Of a stretch of 64,000 nucleotides of DNA, positions 1 to 12,437 are shown one piece after another. The stretch is from positions 1,550,001 to 1,614,000 of the forward strand of contig JAPDRO010000002.1 of assembly GCA_030247885.1 (NCBI GenBank), read 5' to 3'. Position numbers and translations under genes: made by a program. Source of the stretch: Taxawa tesnikishii (nom. ined.) (Eukaryota; Ascomycota; Dothideomycetes; Dothideales). Below the pieces are notes generated by a model, which saw nothing but the letters and a program-made list of their open reading frames with translations, made no database searches and was not told the DNA's origin. Every line of letters starts with the position of its first letter. Position 1 is the first letter of the stretch.

Positions 1-1782
1 GCGGTTGCTAAGAGTGGAGACTCGACCTTGGCCGGACGGTGAACGCGTCACTGGCTTGCTGGTATACCATTCGCTAGTGCAAAGAATGCGCTTCGACTTG
101 TTGCGGAGTGGATTCATGGTCGTACTTCTGCGGTCTGAATGAATTCAGGCGCTGTAAGCTGAAAGGATTCCCACAAAGACGTGCCTCTGCCGGGACGAAA
201 GACGCGGTGTTCTGGATCATCCCTCCTCATGTCCGCACAATGTTTGCCTTCTGCCGGTTTGTGATATGATTGCATGAATGGGCGGCAGTTTCGCACAAAG
301 AGGAGTGATTGCCGCTGTCATTTTCTGCAACACCTCTTGTTCTCCTGTCCGAGGGGTCGCCGGCTGAACGGCGGAGTAGTGCATCAGAGTGTCAAGCCGC
401 TTGTGTTCGATTGTGAGCGAGCGTATTTCGGGCGCCGGAGCTGGAGATGAGAGAGCAAGGTCTTCGATACAATCCGCTCGATTGATATGGCCGCCGTGAG
501 TTCCCGCGTCGCTGCGCCTGCGGTTGTCAGTTCTTCAAGGTGTGATCAGTGGTTTCATCGGCTTCGATCACAATGTCATGAAACGCGTCAAGGGCTGAAG
601 AGAGCGGTTCCTTCTTAAACAGATAGTTCATCAAAGCCATGTGCTCAAACGAGCTTGGAGTGCGAGCAGGAAGATCCATGGTCATGCAAGGCCTGGTGCG
701 AGGCAAGTCCGAGTCGATGCGACGAAGTTTTTGGATGGAGAGAAGCGAGGGCGATGCGCATTTCCCCGGATTCTTTTTGTGCAGGCACTCCACCAAACAG
801 ACTATCAACTACCTCTTCAGCCTGAGTAGCCTTGAGTCTCTGTCATGGACCCGCTCCGACAAATCTAATGCACGGTTTTTACCATCGCTTGGATGCGTCG
901 CTGCCAGTCAAACAGCAACGACCTGAACGAGTGAGGTCGAATGTAAGCGCCGCTACGGCCCGCCGGCTGTAGATCAGTTCTGCCTCGGCATGCGAGATTT
1001 GACCTCTCCCAATCTCTCCGCCAAGCAAAACAATGGTCCTCGGTCCACTCTGCTTGGCTGCATTAGCATGCTGTATAACGACACTCCGACGGCGCGGGCA
1101 TTACTTACATGTGTTTCCGATCTCTCAATCGGTCGGTTCGTTCACGATGCCTATCTTTCCCGACCTTCTGGTTTCGATGCTCTTCGACGTTTTTCCCGAG
1201 CACTGCATGCGGTGGAGAGGAGTTTGCAGTGTTACATTGGCTTCGCACAATCATTTTGGAACCATTACCTGCGCTTCTGTATCTCAACGGATGTAGACAT
1301 AGAGAGATATGCGGATGCTGCTGTGTGCATGCCTGTAGGCAAGGCTCTACAGTCACATTGCATTTCGGTTATCCACGAGGCAGTGGCATACAAAGCATTA
1401 CGGTCGGTCCAGTATCGATTTTGAACACCGCTTTCCAGTATGCGGGTGCTATCACGCACATCGGTGCTTCGGGCAATGACTTCGTCGACTGCTCTGGTAC
1501 CAGTTAGACGCTAGATGGAATGACCTGAATAAAGAATCCCTTATGCGTGGAACATAGATATGGGTGTTATCAACTCCACGGTCAGGAATTCCAGTTGCCT
1601 GGGGGTCTGAACCCAAGGGATTTTCGTTGACTGCGTTCGCGGACCGCCTTCCAAACTCGAGCTTTATATACTCCCGATCCGAGGACGTGTTTCAAAATGT
1701 TGCACTACACATATAGCTTACTCTTACACGATATAAGGATACGAGCGATTCTCCACAGCGGGTTACTCAACTCGCTATACCG
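1..1782. other. left-edge stretch without a recognisable gene
   Basis: I find no open frame longer than about 145 codons and none that resembles a known family. The frames at 990-1424 and 1109-1507 overlap in different phases, and neither shows domain-like or low-complexity sequence typical of fungal proteins. The stretch lies 3' of the FHIP-like gene, so its right part may hold that gene's terminator. Given the homopolymer contractions seen elsewhere in the window, a short broken gene could be missed here. Confidence 0.5.
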
Positions 1783-4677
1783 TTACTGAAACCTGACTTC
1801 ACCCAGCAGGACAGCCCTCGTCTGCATGACCGCTACAAGCTCAAGCACAAACTCCTGCAATACGACCGCATTCGTCAGGACGTGGCTTAAGCTGACTTCC
1901 TTTCTTTCTTCCGCATCTCCGCCTCCCTTCCCCTCCTCACCGTTCGAACCCGTTACCATATCGGCAGCAATTGTTAACGGGAATCTCACCTTCCGCTTCA
2001 GCAACTCAGCCTCATTCCCATTAGTCCTTGAGGACGTCCTGGTCGTGAGAGTCGGCCGAGGACTGTCGGGAGCATCAGGAGGTGGGGGCTGGAAGATTGA
2101 TGTTGAGAGCCGCGCAGGAGATACCATGTTACGGCGCGAACTCGGCAGTGGAGAGAGCGTAGAGCGACCCGCGCTCAGATCTACGGACTGGCGACTGCGT
2201 CGCGAGGTCGCTGAGCGCGCGGGGAGACATTCCTGGAGTTGTTCCTTGAGCTAATTTGAGAGTTGGGTTGCAGGCGTTGTGGTACTGGCGTTAGTCGAGG
2301 CGATTTGAACGCGTCAGAGAGAAGATCTGAGACATCGGGCAGAGCTTGCGGCTCTGAGGTTAGGCTGCTGCCGCGAAGGATTTCTTTCCGTTTTGCAAGG
2401 AGCTCGTCGAAGGTGGCAAACATAGTTCTCAATGTGCCGAGCTGTTCGACTAGGGACTCAAGAGAGGCAAGGAGGATTGGATTGTATCTGGTGTCCCAGG
2501 TCGGTCGTTGAAGCGTTGAGTATAATTTCCGCAGTGCGGCGATTTCATCTTCGTCCATGCCATCAAAGGTCGGCATGGACAACGCGCCGTCTTCGGAATC
2601 ACCGCCCGCAATGTTGAGGGGGCGTTGCCGACATGGAAGGAGCGTCAGCCAGCCGTCGAGTGCAATGTTGGAGCTGGTCGCAAGGCTCATTATAGTTTCG
2701 GTCAGTGCAAGGTTGACGTCGACGCTGTTGCTGAGGAAACTCTTCACTAGGTCAGTGATCGACCTAACAAAGGCATCGTCCGATGAGAGCCTGAAACTAT
2801 CCTGGATAAGTCCAGGCGTAGGTTTCATTGAGGGTGTCGATGGGGTTAGGTCTGCTCCATTGCTTTGAATGCGTTCTCTCACAAGTTGGAGTTCGAGAAC
2901 ACTACGAACATCGTGACATGCAGCTGTATAAGTCTCGTTCATGCCGTCTTCATTCCCCATCTGTACTGCTGCCTGAACAAAAGAGTCCATTTCTGCGCAA
3001 AGTGCTCCCACCGTTCGGAAGTCGTGACTGGAAGATTTGTCCACACGTAGAAGTGTCGTCAAGGCATAGTTGCGATGCCTGTCTAGGATCACGGAAGATA
3101 ACTTCAACGCCGAAAACGCTGTCTGCGCGTTCTTGGACTGAATGCCATTGAGGATTAGATCTACCAAATTGAAGAGCACAGGCTCGAATCTATCATCTTC
3201 ATTTTGGGGTGCCGTCAACAGCATCAACGAGGTTCGCCGCTTCAAAGCTGTGGGGGATCTTGGAGGCATGCCGGGCCTTGATGACGGTCCTTCGGGTATG
3301 GCGAGAAGGTAATGCAAAATCATGCGAATGAGGTCAGGGTGGTCCAGCGATTCCAGCATGTTTGTGAGGTACGTAAGAACAGCGACAGAGGAACCACCAT
3401 CTGTGTCTGAAGATTGTAGCAGGGATGGGTACCTGCTTTGCGTCAGCTGATGTCTGTCACGTTCATCGGCAGACATACAGCAGCTGCTGTAGAAAGAGTA
3501 TTTGGAAATGGTCGATCAAGGTTTGCTTGACATCAGGCGATTTGCAATGCTCAAGAACATCCTGCCAAAAGGCAAGGTGAGACAGAAATGTCGTCATGTG
3601 TCCTATGTGGCTCTCGGATTGAACACTCTCTGCCGTTGATGGCTTGTGCAAGTCCACGTAGTCAGACAATGCCAGAATGAGAGGTAGCTTCTCAGGGTCT
3701 TGCAGAACGGAGAGCTCCCTATAAGATATCAGATACCGTTCGTCGCAGAGAAGCAGAAGGCATACCTGCTCAGCTGGCTGTACAGTGCACCAAGACCCGA
3801 TGCCATCAAAGTAGGGAGATCGCTTCCCACTATCCACTCCTCGAGATTGGGTGAATGAGACACGGATTCGAATATGTAGAGCAGGCCTGTCCGGGCGAAG
3901 TCGCCAATGCGTCCTTCGTGGTGGATGCGGTCTATCAAGAGATAACAGAGAGGAAAGTCCTCCTTCTGTGTCGTACCCACGAAACTCTTTTTCTCCTTGA
4001 CAGGTGTACTGTCCTGTTCCGATCTCGTTGTGAACCAAACAGGCAGAATCTCGGGCTGAAGCCTGATCTTTGCTGTGACCCCAAACAATACCTCGACGAT
4101 ATCTGTCTCCGTCTCGGCATCGATGATCACGCTCCCTGAGTCTACAGTTCGACTCACAAACCGCATCAATGCCTTCGCAAAAGCCGCCGAGCCCAGGAAT
4201 TCCTCCTCTTGACTGTCAACCAGGGCCCCGAAAAGGGTGATAGCTTCCCGGATAATGCGTTCATCTTGCGAAGCAGAAGCAGCCCGTGCCACCACACTGT
4301 AGATCTGAGAAGACGCAGCGAAAGACAAGCAAACGTGAGGAGCGGGAGCCCGACTCTCCTCTTTGATTATAGTTGTCAAGCGTTGCAGGGAGCCATAGAG
4401 ACTGTCGACTGCCGAGCCATGCGAGGCTAACGATTGCGGACGGTTACATATTTGCTAGGGAGAACGCGATCAGAATCCAGTATACACCAGGACTGACAAG
4501 AAGCAAGTACCAGAAAGGAATTGTATGTACGCTTGAAGCGTTGTAGGCGTTGCTGGGGGTCTTGAGAGGGGTTCTTTTCGAATTGTTTCTGTCCTCCACC
4601 ACCTATCAATCGAGTCCACTAGCTTCAATCAGTATAAAAGCACCCATCGAACGACTCACCCGACCTACGAAATCCAT
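1783..4677 (-). CDS. FHIP family (RAI16-like) protein
   Basis: Related to the FTS-Hook-interacting proteins, which link Hook/dynein adaptors to endosomes; in filamentous fungi this complex drives early-endosome transport. The start at 4677 gives an 18-nt first exon (MDFVGR), a 41-nt intron (4619-4659) and then QQRLQRFKRTYNSFL, a family-like N-terminus. Further exons carry the helical RAI16-like region (for example LPLILALSDYVDLHKPS and FWQDVLEHCKSPDVKQ). The last part, near 1783-1850, reads HVLTNAVVLQEFVLELVAV, close to the conserved FHIP C-terminus. The reading frame changes near 2221-2224, where the coding strand has CCCC; one more C joins the frames through a Ser/Arg-rich linker. Introns also lie near 4442-4510, 3726-3768 and 3433-3475. 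It is divergent with the RING gene at 4925. Family call is firm; exact exons are inferred. Confidence 0.8.
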
Positions 4678-4924
4678 GGCATCTTTCGCTAGCCGTCAGC
4701 AGAGTGCGAAGGCTTACAGCAACTCTCGTCAAATCAATCTTGTATGGAAGAAATGGGGTACCGCGTCGTGTCGGACGCGCATTCACATGTCTCAAATCAG
4801 ATCAGATTAGATCTTTTCCCCAGAGTCCACCCGCCCAAAACGGCACTCCAGCAACCAAAGACCTGTGATATACGGGCATCATTTTCCCTCTTTCTTCCTA
4901 TTCGCCACCCCAACTGAGCTAAGA
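4678..4924. promoter_or_regulatory. bidirectional promoter between FHIP-like and RING genes
   Basis: Only 247 bp separate the two start codons, which point away from each other, so both promoters must lie here or inside the genes. I see no strong TATA element. Shared promoters are common in compact fungal genomes; co-regulation of this pair is inference. Confidence 0.5.
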
Positions 4925-7067
4925 ATGGGCACTCTGACAGCAGACACGCCTCGCCTTGCAGAACATTGTGAGCACAAGCTCCCTACTTCTTGTCGCCTCA
5001 CATCAATTCCTCGGTGCTGTGCATGTGCCGATGAGCGAGCCCACGCCGCTTCTTATCCAACGTACATTGATGGCATAGGTTTCGTTCCCAGAGGCACGAG
5101 ATGGCAGCGGTACTGCTGGTTCTGTAAGGGTATGTCATGTATGCTTTCTATAATCTGGTCACAGCTTACGAGTATGCGCAGAGTTCTGGGAGAACAGAGT
5201 CGCCGCCACCAACCTACGTCCGGGACAAACACGCGTACCCGAGGTTCCTGATCAGACCGACTTCTTGAACAGGTGGTATGAGTTCCATCAAGGCTACAGG
5301 ACAGTCAACAAGGAGGATGGGACAGAGGAAAGGATTGCAGTCCTTGGAGAGCCGTTCAGAGACGTCTCACCTGGATACCTACCCAGGACTCTTGATGAGC
5401 TGAGAGCAGGACGAGAACGGAGTGATGCAGACCAGCAACAGCACATCGTCATTGAAGAGGACCATGCAAACAATGGCCCTTCATTGGAGGACACACTGGA
5501 CTCGATGTTCGAGGCTGCTCAAGCGGAGGAGACACCCCAGCCCACACGCACTACACCACTCACCAACTTAAGGCAGTACATGCCTGAGGCAACGCTACCA
5601 GCCAGTGTATCGAGCCGGGATATACGGGTGGTAGAGTCAAGAAGCAGGGAATACCAAAATCGCAGGATTGCAGCATTGCGCAGAGAGCTGCACCGAATGA
5701 GGCATGGTATTGAGCGTGTAATCGCAGGTCTTCGAGAGCTCGGCGAAAGCGTGCCAGATGCCACAGAGGCTACGACCCGTCTCACGGATCTGGGCAGGAC
5801 GCTCGATATGATCTCGGAGCAGCCCCAGCGCAATGCTTTGGCTCAATCCACTCAAAACGAATCTGGAGCACGGACTGGTTCGGCCGCTCATGAACGTGGT
5901 ATGAGTGACATCCAACACCGCATACAAGATGCGCAGGGGCGGCTGGACCAGATGACTAGGCTTCGCCGCGAACTTGTCGATGAACTTCGCACAGCGGAGG
6001 CAAACCTCGAAGACGCACGCAGGATACGAGATTCTGCAGAGCAGGCACTTGAAACCGCAGACTCTCAACTTCATGATCAGAGACAGAGTGTCAGTCAGCT
6101 TCGTCGGGAACAACGTACGGCAGAAAACTATCTGCGCATTTTCGGCTCCAGAGAAGACATGGAGCGCCAGGGAGCTGAGTACGAAAGTCCGATCGGCGGT
6201 CTGTTCAATCGGGCAATGGAAAGGTTCAGAGCCGCAGAAGAAGTCAGGAGAGAGGAGCGGACGCTGCGGCAGGTGCTGGAAGACGAACAGCGCGTGCTGG
6301 ACGCAGAAACGGCGCGACAATCCGGTCAAGAGAGGCCGGCGGCAGCCAATACAGAACATGAGGATCAGCTCAACGAGTATTACACCCTGCTCCGGAACCA
6401 AGACTGGACCCAACAGCCACCTTTCATGGGCAGCGAACCCAACATCCCGCCAAACACGCTCAACGCGATTCGCGAGCTTGACGAAGAGGAGCGCATTGCC
6501 AGGCTGCAATACGTCGCTTCCCTAGTCGAACAGAGCCAAGGCTCCAACACCAATGCGAGCGGCAGCAACGCATCTGATCCGCAGCGCCCCGAACCAGAGC
6601 GCATCAACATCCTCGACCGTCTCCTCCAGAATACTGCCGAGCCACAACGTAGCGCCATCGTTGCCCGCATGATGGAAAACGGGACCGCACAAGCACTACA
6701 AAGCGTCCCTAACGTTCCTCCTTCACCTCTCAACCTCTGGCGCCGCCTGCAAGAAGCTCAGCCGCCCATCGCTTACGAGTCTGACTCCGACAGCGAGCCC
6801 GAAGAGAACAAAGGGCTGGACGTTGAAGGAGACGGAAGGCCAGAGGCCAAGGAAGATGAGGAGCTGGTGCTGAAAATGGATTGTAAGATTTGTTATACTC
6901 AGGTTGCGGATACGGCCTGCTTGCCCTGCGGGCATTTGGTCATGTGTCAGTGGTGCTCTGAGCAGCACTCACCGGTCATGGCGCACGATAGGACGACGCC
7001 GAAGAGGATGGCGCATTGTCCGGTGTGCAGGAAGAGGATCAAGAAAAAGGTTCGCGTCATAAGATAG
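4925..7067 (+). CDS. RING-finger protein with long coiled coil, probable E3 ubiquitin ligase
   Basis: Two exons: 4925-5129 and 5182-7067, with a 52-nt GT-AG intron (donor GTATGT) joining WFCK to EFWENR. The N-terminal exon is Cys-rich (CCACADERAHAASYP, then WQRYCWFC), a layout seen in fungal RING proteins. The middle, about residues 180-430, is a Glu/Arg/Gln-rich heptad-like coiled coil. The C-terminus is a C3HC4 RING: CKIC, LPCGHLVMCQWC and CPVCRKR, with a basic tail ending at the stop. A C-terminal RING with LPCGH is the MGRN/IAP-like type that recruits an E2 and transfers ubiquitin. The reading frame is intact across the whole gene. Ligase activity is inferred from the RING; the substrate is unknown. 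Confidence 0.85.
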
Positions 7068-9652
7068 ATGGATCGATGGAAGAAGGGCTGATATTGGGGA
7101 GCAAATTTGCGGCAGAGAAAGGCGGCAGACGAGGCGATGGATGGATCAGTGTTTATATCTGCTAAGGGCTTGAAAGCTCAGGCGAGGCTGACGATGAGGC
7201 TGAGAGGCCCCCAAGGCAAACCGGTTCGTTGCTGACCGGTTCCAAGAAACCGAGATGACGAAGGATGGATGATAAGATGGCTATAATTGTGGTGACGAGA
7301 ATAGAAAACTTGCTCCTCCACCCCAAAGTTTGCCTTGTCTTGGGCTGTTCGGATTTACATCCTTGACGATATTTGGCCCAGATGAGGGGTTGATGGTGTC
7401 TCCTGATGAATTTTGAGTGAGCACAGCTGCCGGTGCGGAGCTGTGCTGCCCGGTCTACTTCCGCGGACACCATTTCCGAAAGTCTATGATGCCTTCATGC
7501 TTCTGGGTGTATGCCACATGGTGTGCAACCTCTTGATAAGGCGATATTCTACGAATGCAGGGCTCGACGATTGAATACTTCGCTACCACGTTTCCTGCAC
7601 CTCTTCTCTAGTTGCCTTGAACTTGAGCATGATATATTGTGGTAGGTAGGGCGATATGCTGTGCAACGCTGTAAAGCGGGTACTACCAGGACTTGCACAA
7701 TGTTGGAGCATGGTGCAGAGGTGCTGGTACATGTACGCTTGTCTGCATCTGTAATGCTTGTGTAACACATCCACTAGAAGTCTAGTGACTACGTTCAAAC
7801 TCGCCACGTCAAGGTACAGGCGATGATAATTGGATGATCTCAGGATGATTTTGAGCTAAGTCTTGTCAGTTTGCCTGCTAGTATCCGTTCCAGTTGCCTG
7901 AATTTTAGACGAAGTCTACCGAGACTTGTCTGCCGCGACTTCGAAGTACTCCAGTGATACTGTACGACAAGCTCGACGTGTGATACGTTGCAGAACAGCG
8001 GGTACAAAAACGTGCTTCTGATCAGTTTGTGCTGCCGTTGAGGCCGAGGATATTCTTTGGTAGCCTATCTGCCTGCTTCTTTCCAGGTGTATATTTCATC
8101 GCGGAGACGGTTTGATGGATCACGCCTTTGCATACAGCCGTAAGAGTGAAGGAGGCAGATACTGGAAATTCGATGGCGAGATCCCGTCTGCCGTGCGAGG
8201 GTTCGCAGAATTCATCTTCGTGAGACTCTTCTAATCATGTTTCCGTAAGACCCTTCCAATCATGTCTTAGCATCGCTGATGACATGATTTACGGGTTTGC
8301 CCGACGGAATGATTACGCACACCGACGTATGGCTGGCTGATCTTCGACACAGTTGTCCGACACTGACCAAATACGACATCCGGTCCAGAGGAAAGGCGTC
8401 ATGGCTGCGAATCGTGCTGCATACTGCACACTCCGATTATAACAAATCAAGGAGCCAGGTTCAATGCGGACAAAGGGCCATTGGTCTCTCTAGGACGGGA
8501 TTAAAGCGCCAGATGCGTCTCGTATAGATTGTGTTGCAAGGTCAATTCCCACGGATACCAGAAACTGTGAATCGAGTACGAGCGCTTCAGCAAACATACC
8601 ATTCGTGGTATGTTTCAATGATTCTGCGGCTCATATGCAGGATTGCCCCCAGCGATTTGTCGCCCACCATTTCGGGCACGGATGCATTGCATTTGCAGGT
8701 GACTGACTAGAGGCTCGTCGCAAAGCGCTTGCCATGCATCTCGGTTTCAGTCAAGCCGACTTTGGATCATTCACAGCCGTTTCTCCCACGTTGTTCGAAT
8801 GTCGTCCTTCTTCGGGGATCTAGATCAGGCGCTTGATGATGTTCTCCGCGGTCGGCGCATCAATTCAGCCCTCACGAACACTACCTCCCATAACCGGTTT
8901 CGTGTATTGCAGGCCACCTGCCAGGTTTGAGACGATCGTTGCAGCCAGCCGAGGGACTAAGGCTGAGACAGGATGAATTGCGACATCCAATCCAAGTATC
9001 CAGTTTGCCTGTTCACGACGCAGCTGAAACCTGTTGTTAGCAAACACAAGTAGCGGAGATTGAAAGTTGTTTTGGAGGCTTTGTATGAGAAGTGGCGTGG
9101 GACCGCGAGCGCCTGACGCGACGTGGTTTTATTATTGTTGCTTTGACGCTTCCGGTAGGCCTGTGACTCGTCTGCCGTGCGAGGAATGTGTTTCGCAGCC
9201 TCGAAAGATCATTAAACGACGGAGGAGAGAATTGCACCTCGAGGGCGGCCCTTCAAAAGCGAACCATGGGGCTGCGCAAGGCAACAGCGTGCCAACGCTC
9301 AGCGGCGTTACTATTGTAGCCCACCATTATGGTCATGGCGCAGCTGCTGCTGGTCGGTCTGATCAGGGGGGTCTGCTGGATATTAGGCATCGATTTCTAT
9401 GCGCGCCGGCTAGGGCTAAAGGACGACGTCTTGCATTAGTCTCTGTTGCCAAGAGACGCCTCGTTGCCTGAATTGCCTGCGCGATGGTTCGCACCGAACC
9501 GGTCAGTCGGACATAAGCGGAGATCAGGAGGCTTAATATTCAGCAGTCTATCCGTTTGAATCGGAATTGTTGGCCTGCATCCAGGCCAGTCGGAGTCGTA
9601 TGCTTGTGCTACGAAGAGCGAAATACGTTCTGTCACCCTTCCCAATACGAGA
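7068..9652. other. 2.6-kb intergenic region, no gene seen
   Basis: Short frames occur (for example 8297-8527 and 9067-9471 on the plus strand) but none resembles a protein family. The one structured element is the hairpin at 8592-8615, listed separately. The region separates the RING gene from the EST1-like gene, both on the plus strand, so it should contain the terminator of the first and the promoter of the second. Confidence 0.5.
8592..8615. repeat. perfect 10-bp inverted repeat with TTCG loop
   Basis: AAACATACCA, then TTCG, then TGGTATGTTT: a perfect 10-bp stem closed by a four-base loop. Transcribed from the plus strand, the loop is UUCG, one of the most stable RNA tetraloop sequences, although the closing pair is A-U and not the optimal C-G. 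It sits in a gene-free stretch. Its role is unknown; it could be part of a noncoding transcript or a palindromic protein site. Confidence 0.6.
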
Positions 9653-12437
9653 ATGGGCCATTCTCCGGACATACGATATATCCGGCAGCAGAACAGACCC
9701 GCGGAGAGATATGCTTGTCCCCTATGTGAAGACAGCAGATTCGGCAAGGAAGAAATTCTGTGGGAACACGTGACTTCAAATCACTCCAAACGTATCCCTG
9801 TCTCGGACGCAGAAGTGAAGGCTTTCCGCGACTTGGTGAGAAAAGATGGCTTGGTGAAAGCGTGAGTCCACGTGCTGAGCAGCCGCTCGTGGGCGGGTCT
9901 GTGAAGACGCATTCGAGAGACACTGACATGGACAGCATTCAATTGAACACATCAGACCCCGGGGAGACGCGATACGGTCACGCCCCTTACATCAACGGGA
10001 ATCTTCGAATGATTCCATACGACCTAATGTAGGCAACTTGTCCCGATCCCAAACTCCGGCACAGTCCGGCCCATTGGATCCCAACACGATGAACATGAGC
10101 GGCCTCACGTTAGAACAGCCGCGAGTCATCGGAGCACAAGCATCGCCCCAACGCGGGCGTGGCGCTGCGCAACAGCCACCATCTCCAACTTCCTCCAAGC
10201 GGCGAGCTAGCCCAGGTGAAACGAATGCGGATGTCCAAGGCCTTTCACGAACCGCCCAGAACAGCAATGCCTCGCCACTTGCTAGCCCACGGCACGTTGG
10301 CAAGCGACCCAAGTCTGACCCAGATCACACCCATACAAACAACGCTGGAAGAGAGCAGCAATTTTCACGAGGCAAACCCCGGACTCGGGATCTATTCGAT
10401 CCGAACAATCCTTCCCGGGCACTCCAGGCGCATCCTCCGAACACACAACCAAAGGTGTTCTCGAATCAAGTTGGACAACCATCCAACCCTACTGCCGCTG
10501 CCACTGTCAGCGCAGCACCTTTTTCGACGCCGATCCTCGGGGACCGCCCCGTGCCATGGGTGTCTTGGAGTTGCCTCCACAGGTACCGTGGGACATGGTG
10601 CTCCAACCCGATGCCCGTCCGATATCGCATGAACAGTTAGCGGCTGAAGTCAAGGGTATTTATGCTGGCCTTGTAATGGTTGAGGCAAAGTGCATCAACA
10701 TCGACAACGCACAGATGACAGCATTGCGTGAGGCTAATCCAGGTAAACGACCCAAGATGGGCCCCGAACAGTGGCAGGCCTTGGTCACACTACACAGGAC
10801 CTTGTTATACGAGCACCACGACTTCCTGCTCGCCTCTCAACATCCGTCCTCTAGTCCAGCATTAAACCGATTAGCAGCAAAATACTCTATGCCGGCTCGT
10901 ATGTGGAAGCATGCAATTCACTCCTTCCTTGAGGTTCTTCGGCATCATATGCCTAAGGCTATAGATTACATGCTACATTTTATTTATCTTGCTTACTCAA
11001 TGATGGCTCTGCTATACGAAACAGTGCCAGCCTTTGAGGACACATGGATCGAGTGCTTGGGCGATCTTGCCCGTTACCGCATGGCAATCGAAGAAGAAGA
11101 CATGCGCGATCGAGAGACCTGGGGAGGTGTCGCGCGCTTCTGGTATGGCAAAGCTTCAGACAAGAACCCCGGCGTTGGAAGGCTTTACCACCATCTGGGG
11201 ATCCTCGCTCGGCCAAGCGCCCTCCAACAACTCTACTTTTACAGTCGTTCTCTAACTTCCATTCAACCGTTCTACAACGCTCGGGAGTCCGCCACGACAC
11301 TTTTTGAGCCTCTCCTTAGTCGAGCTCAGCTTGCCTATCCTTTTGTTCATGGAATTGATGCTATTTTTGTTAAACTACATGCCTTAATGTTCGAAGGTCG
11401 TTTTGGGGATGAATTCGATAACACGAAAAAGAACACCTGACCGATATCGATGGACATATTGGCAGGACCACAGCCAAATGGAAGGAGCAGGGCGTCTTTA
11501 CTGCCGTTGCTAATATTGCAGCGTTCTTCCAATACGGAGCCCAGGACGACCGCCTCAGGCAGTCATACGATCAAACCTACCAGCCCCTCAAATCGCAAAG
11601 GTGGAGTCAGAACACAACCAAGACGACATGGAGTCCATCACACGTCAGCATGAACATACGTTGCCCGAAGCTCTACCCACACACCTGCCATACGCAGCAG
11701 ACGTCACCTTTTCAATATTTTCGGTCGCACTCCGCCGCATCGGAGACCGCAATGTGCTTCCTCATATCCACGTTCTCATGGTTTTCGTTCGCAGTCTATC
11801 TTTCCTTACTGATACGGCCGGCACTTCGATTCACGGGTTACTGCAAGGTGTCCCCTGGGTGGAGCTTGCACATTTTCTTAACACGCTTTCTCGGTTGGAG
11901 CCTATCAACGAACGTGTCCAAAGCGCTGGACTCGGCGGTCGTTTCCTACGTTCTGACGGAGATACAAAGCCTCTCCCCGAGGATTATCTCATACGTGGTA
12001 TGGTTTGGTGCCAGTCTTACTTCGAGGCTGGTTGGTTTGATACGCAAGATGACGAGGAGGGTCGGTTGCTGGAGCTCACGAGCACGAACAGCATGAGAGC
12101 AGAGAGGGTGCTCTGGCTTGGCATTGCCATGTCAACGGTTCGTTCGATATAGAGGACAGCTTGTCCGAGAGCACAACTGACGGGCAAACAGCGCCTCCAA
12201 TACCTGGTTTACAATCAAGACACGAAGGCCTTCTCCGCACCGGTAGTGGGCGAAGCAACAACTGCAGAAGCGCGCTCTCGTACCTTGAGCCCGGATCAAC
12301 AAGATGTTCCGATAGCGAGCGGAGAACATCAGACAACTGCAAAGCACGATCCCGCCGTTGACATGCAAGTGAAGATTGAGGACGACGATAGCCTTCACCA
12401 CGATTTGCCTCCAAAAACTGAGATGGACGTATCTTGA
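9653..12437 (+). CDS. EST1-type DNA/RNA-binding domain protein with N-terminal C2H2 finger
   Basis: The C-terminal two-thirds match fungal EST1/SMG7-like proteins, which act in telomere or RNA-decay pathways. Diagnostic segments are PISHEQLAAEVKGIYAGLVM, WQALVTLHRTLLYEHHDF, MPARMWKHAIHSFLEVLRHH and FEDTWIECLGDLARYR, then GRLYHHLGILARPSALQQL and VLPHIHVLMVF. The N-terminus has one C2H2 finger (C-x2-C-x13-H-x4-H, near residues 22-45), then a Ser/Pro-rich linker. Introns fit near 9841-9935 and 12139-12195. The frame changes at three short runs: T5 at 10520-10524, A5 at 11426-11430 and A3 at 11597-11599. One added base at each gives continuous family-like protein, for example AAPFFDADPRGPPRAMG across the first. 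I read this as one gene with sequence errors. The acidic C-terminus ends PPKTEMDVS. Telomere versus RNA-decay role is undecided. Confidence 0.8.

Noticed and set aside
990-1507. Overlapping plus-strand frames of 130-145 codons
   Set aside because: Two phases over the same bases with no domain-like sequence; length is within chance for this base composition.
5637-6509. 290-codon minus-strand frame
   Set aside because: Antisense shadow of the RING protein's coiled-coil exon, which has intact family motifs on the plus strand.
9653-12437. EST1-like gene as a pseudogene
   Set aside because: All three frame changes are one-base losses in short runs, the amino-acid sequence between them looks well preserved, and the same type of change occurs in clearly essential genes. 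Sequence error is simpler.
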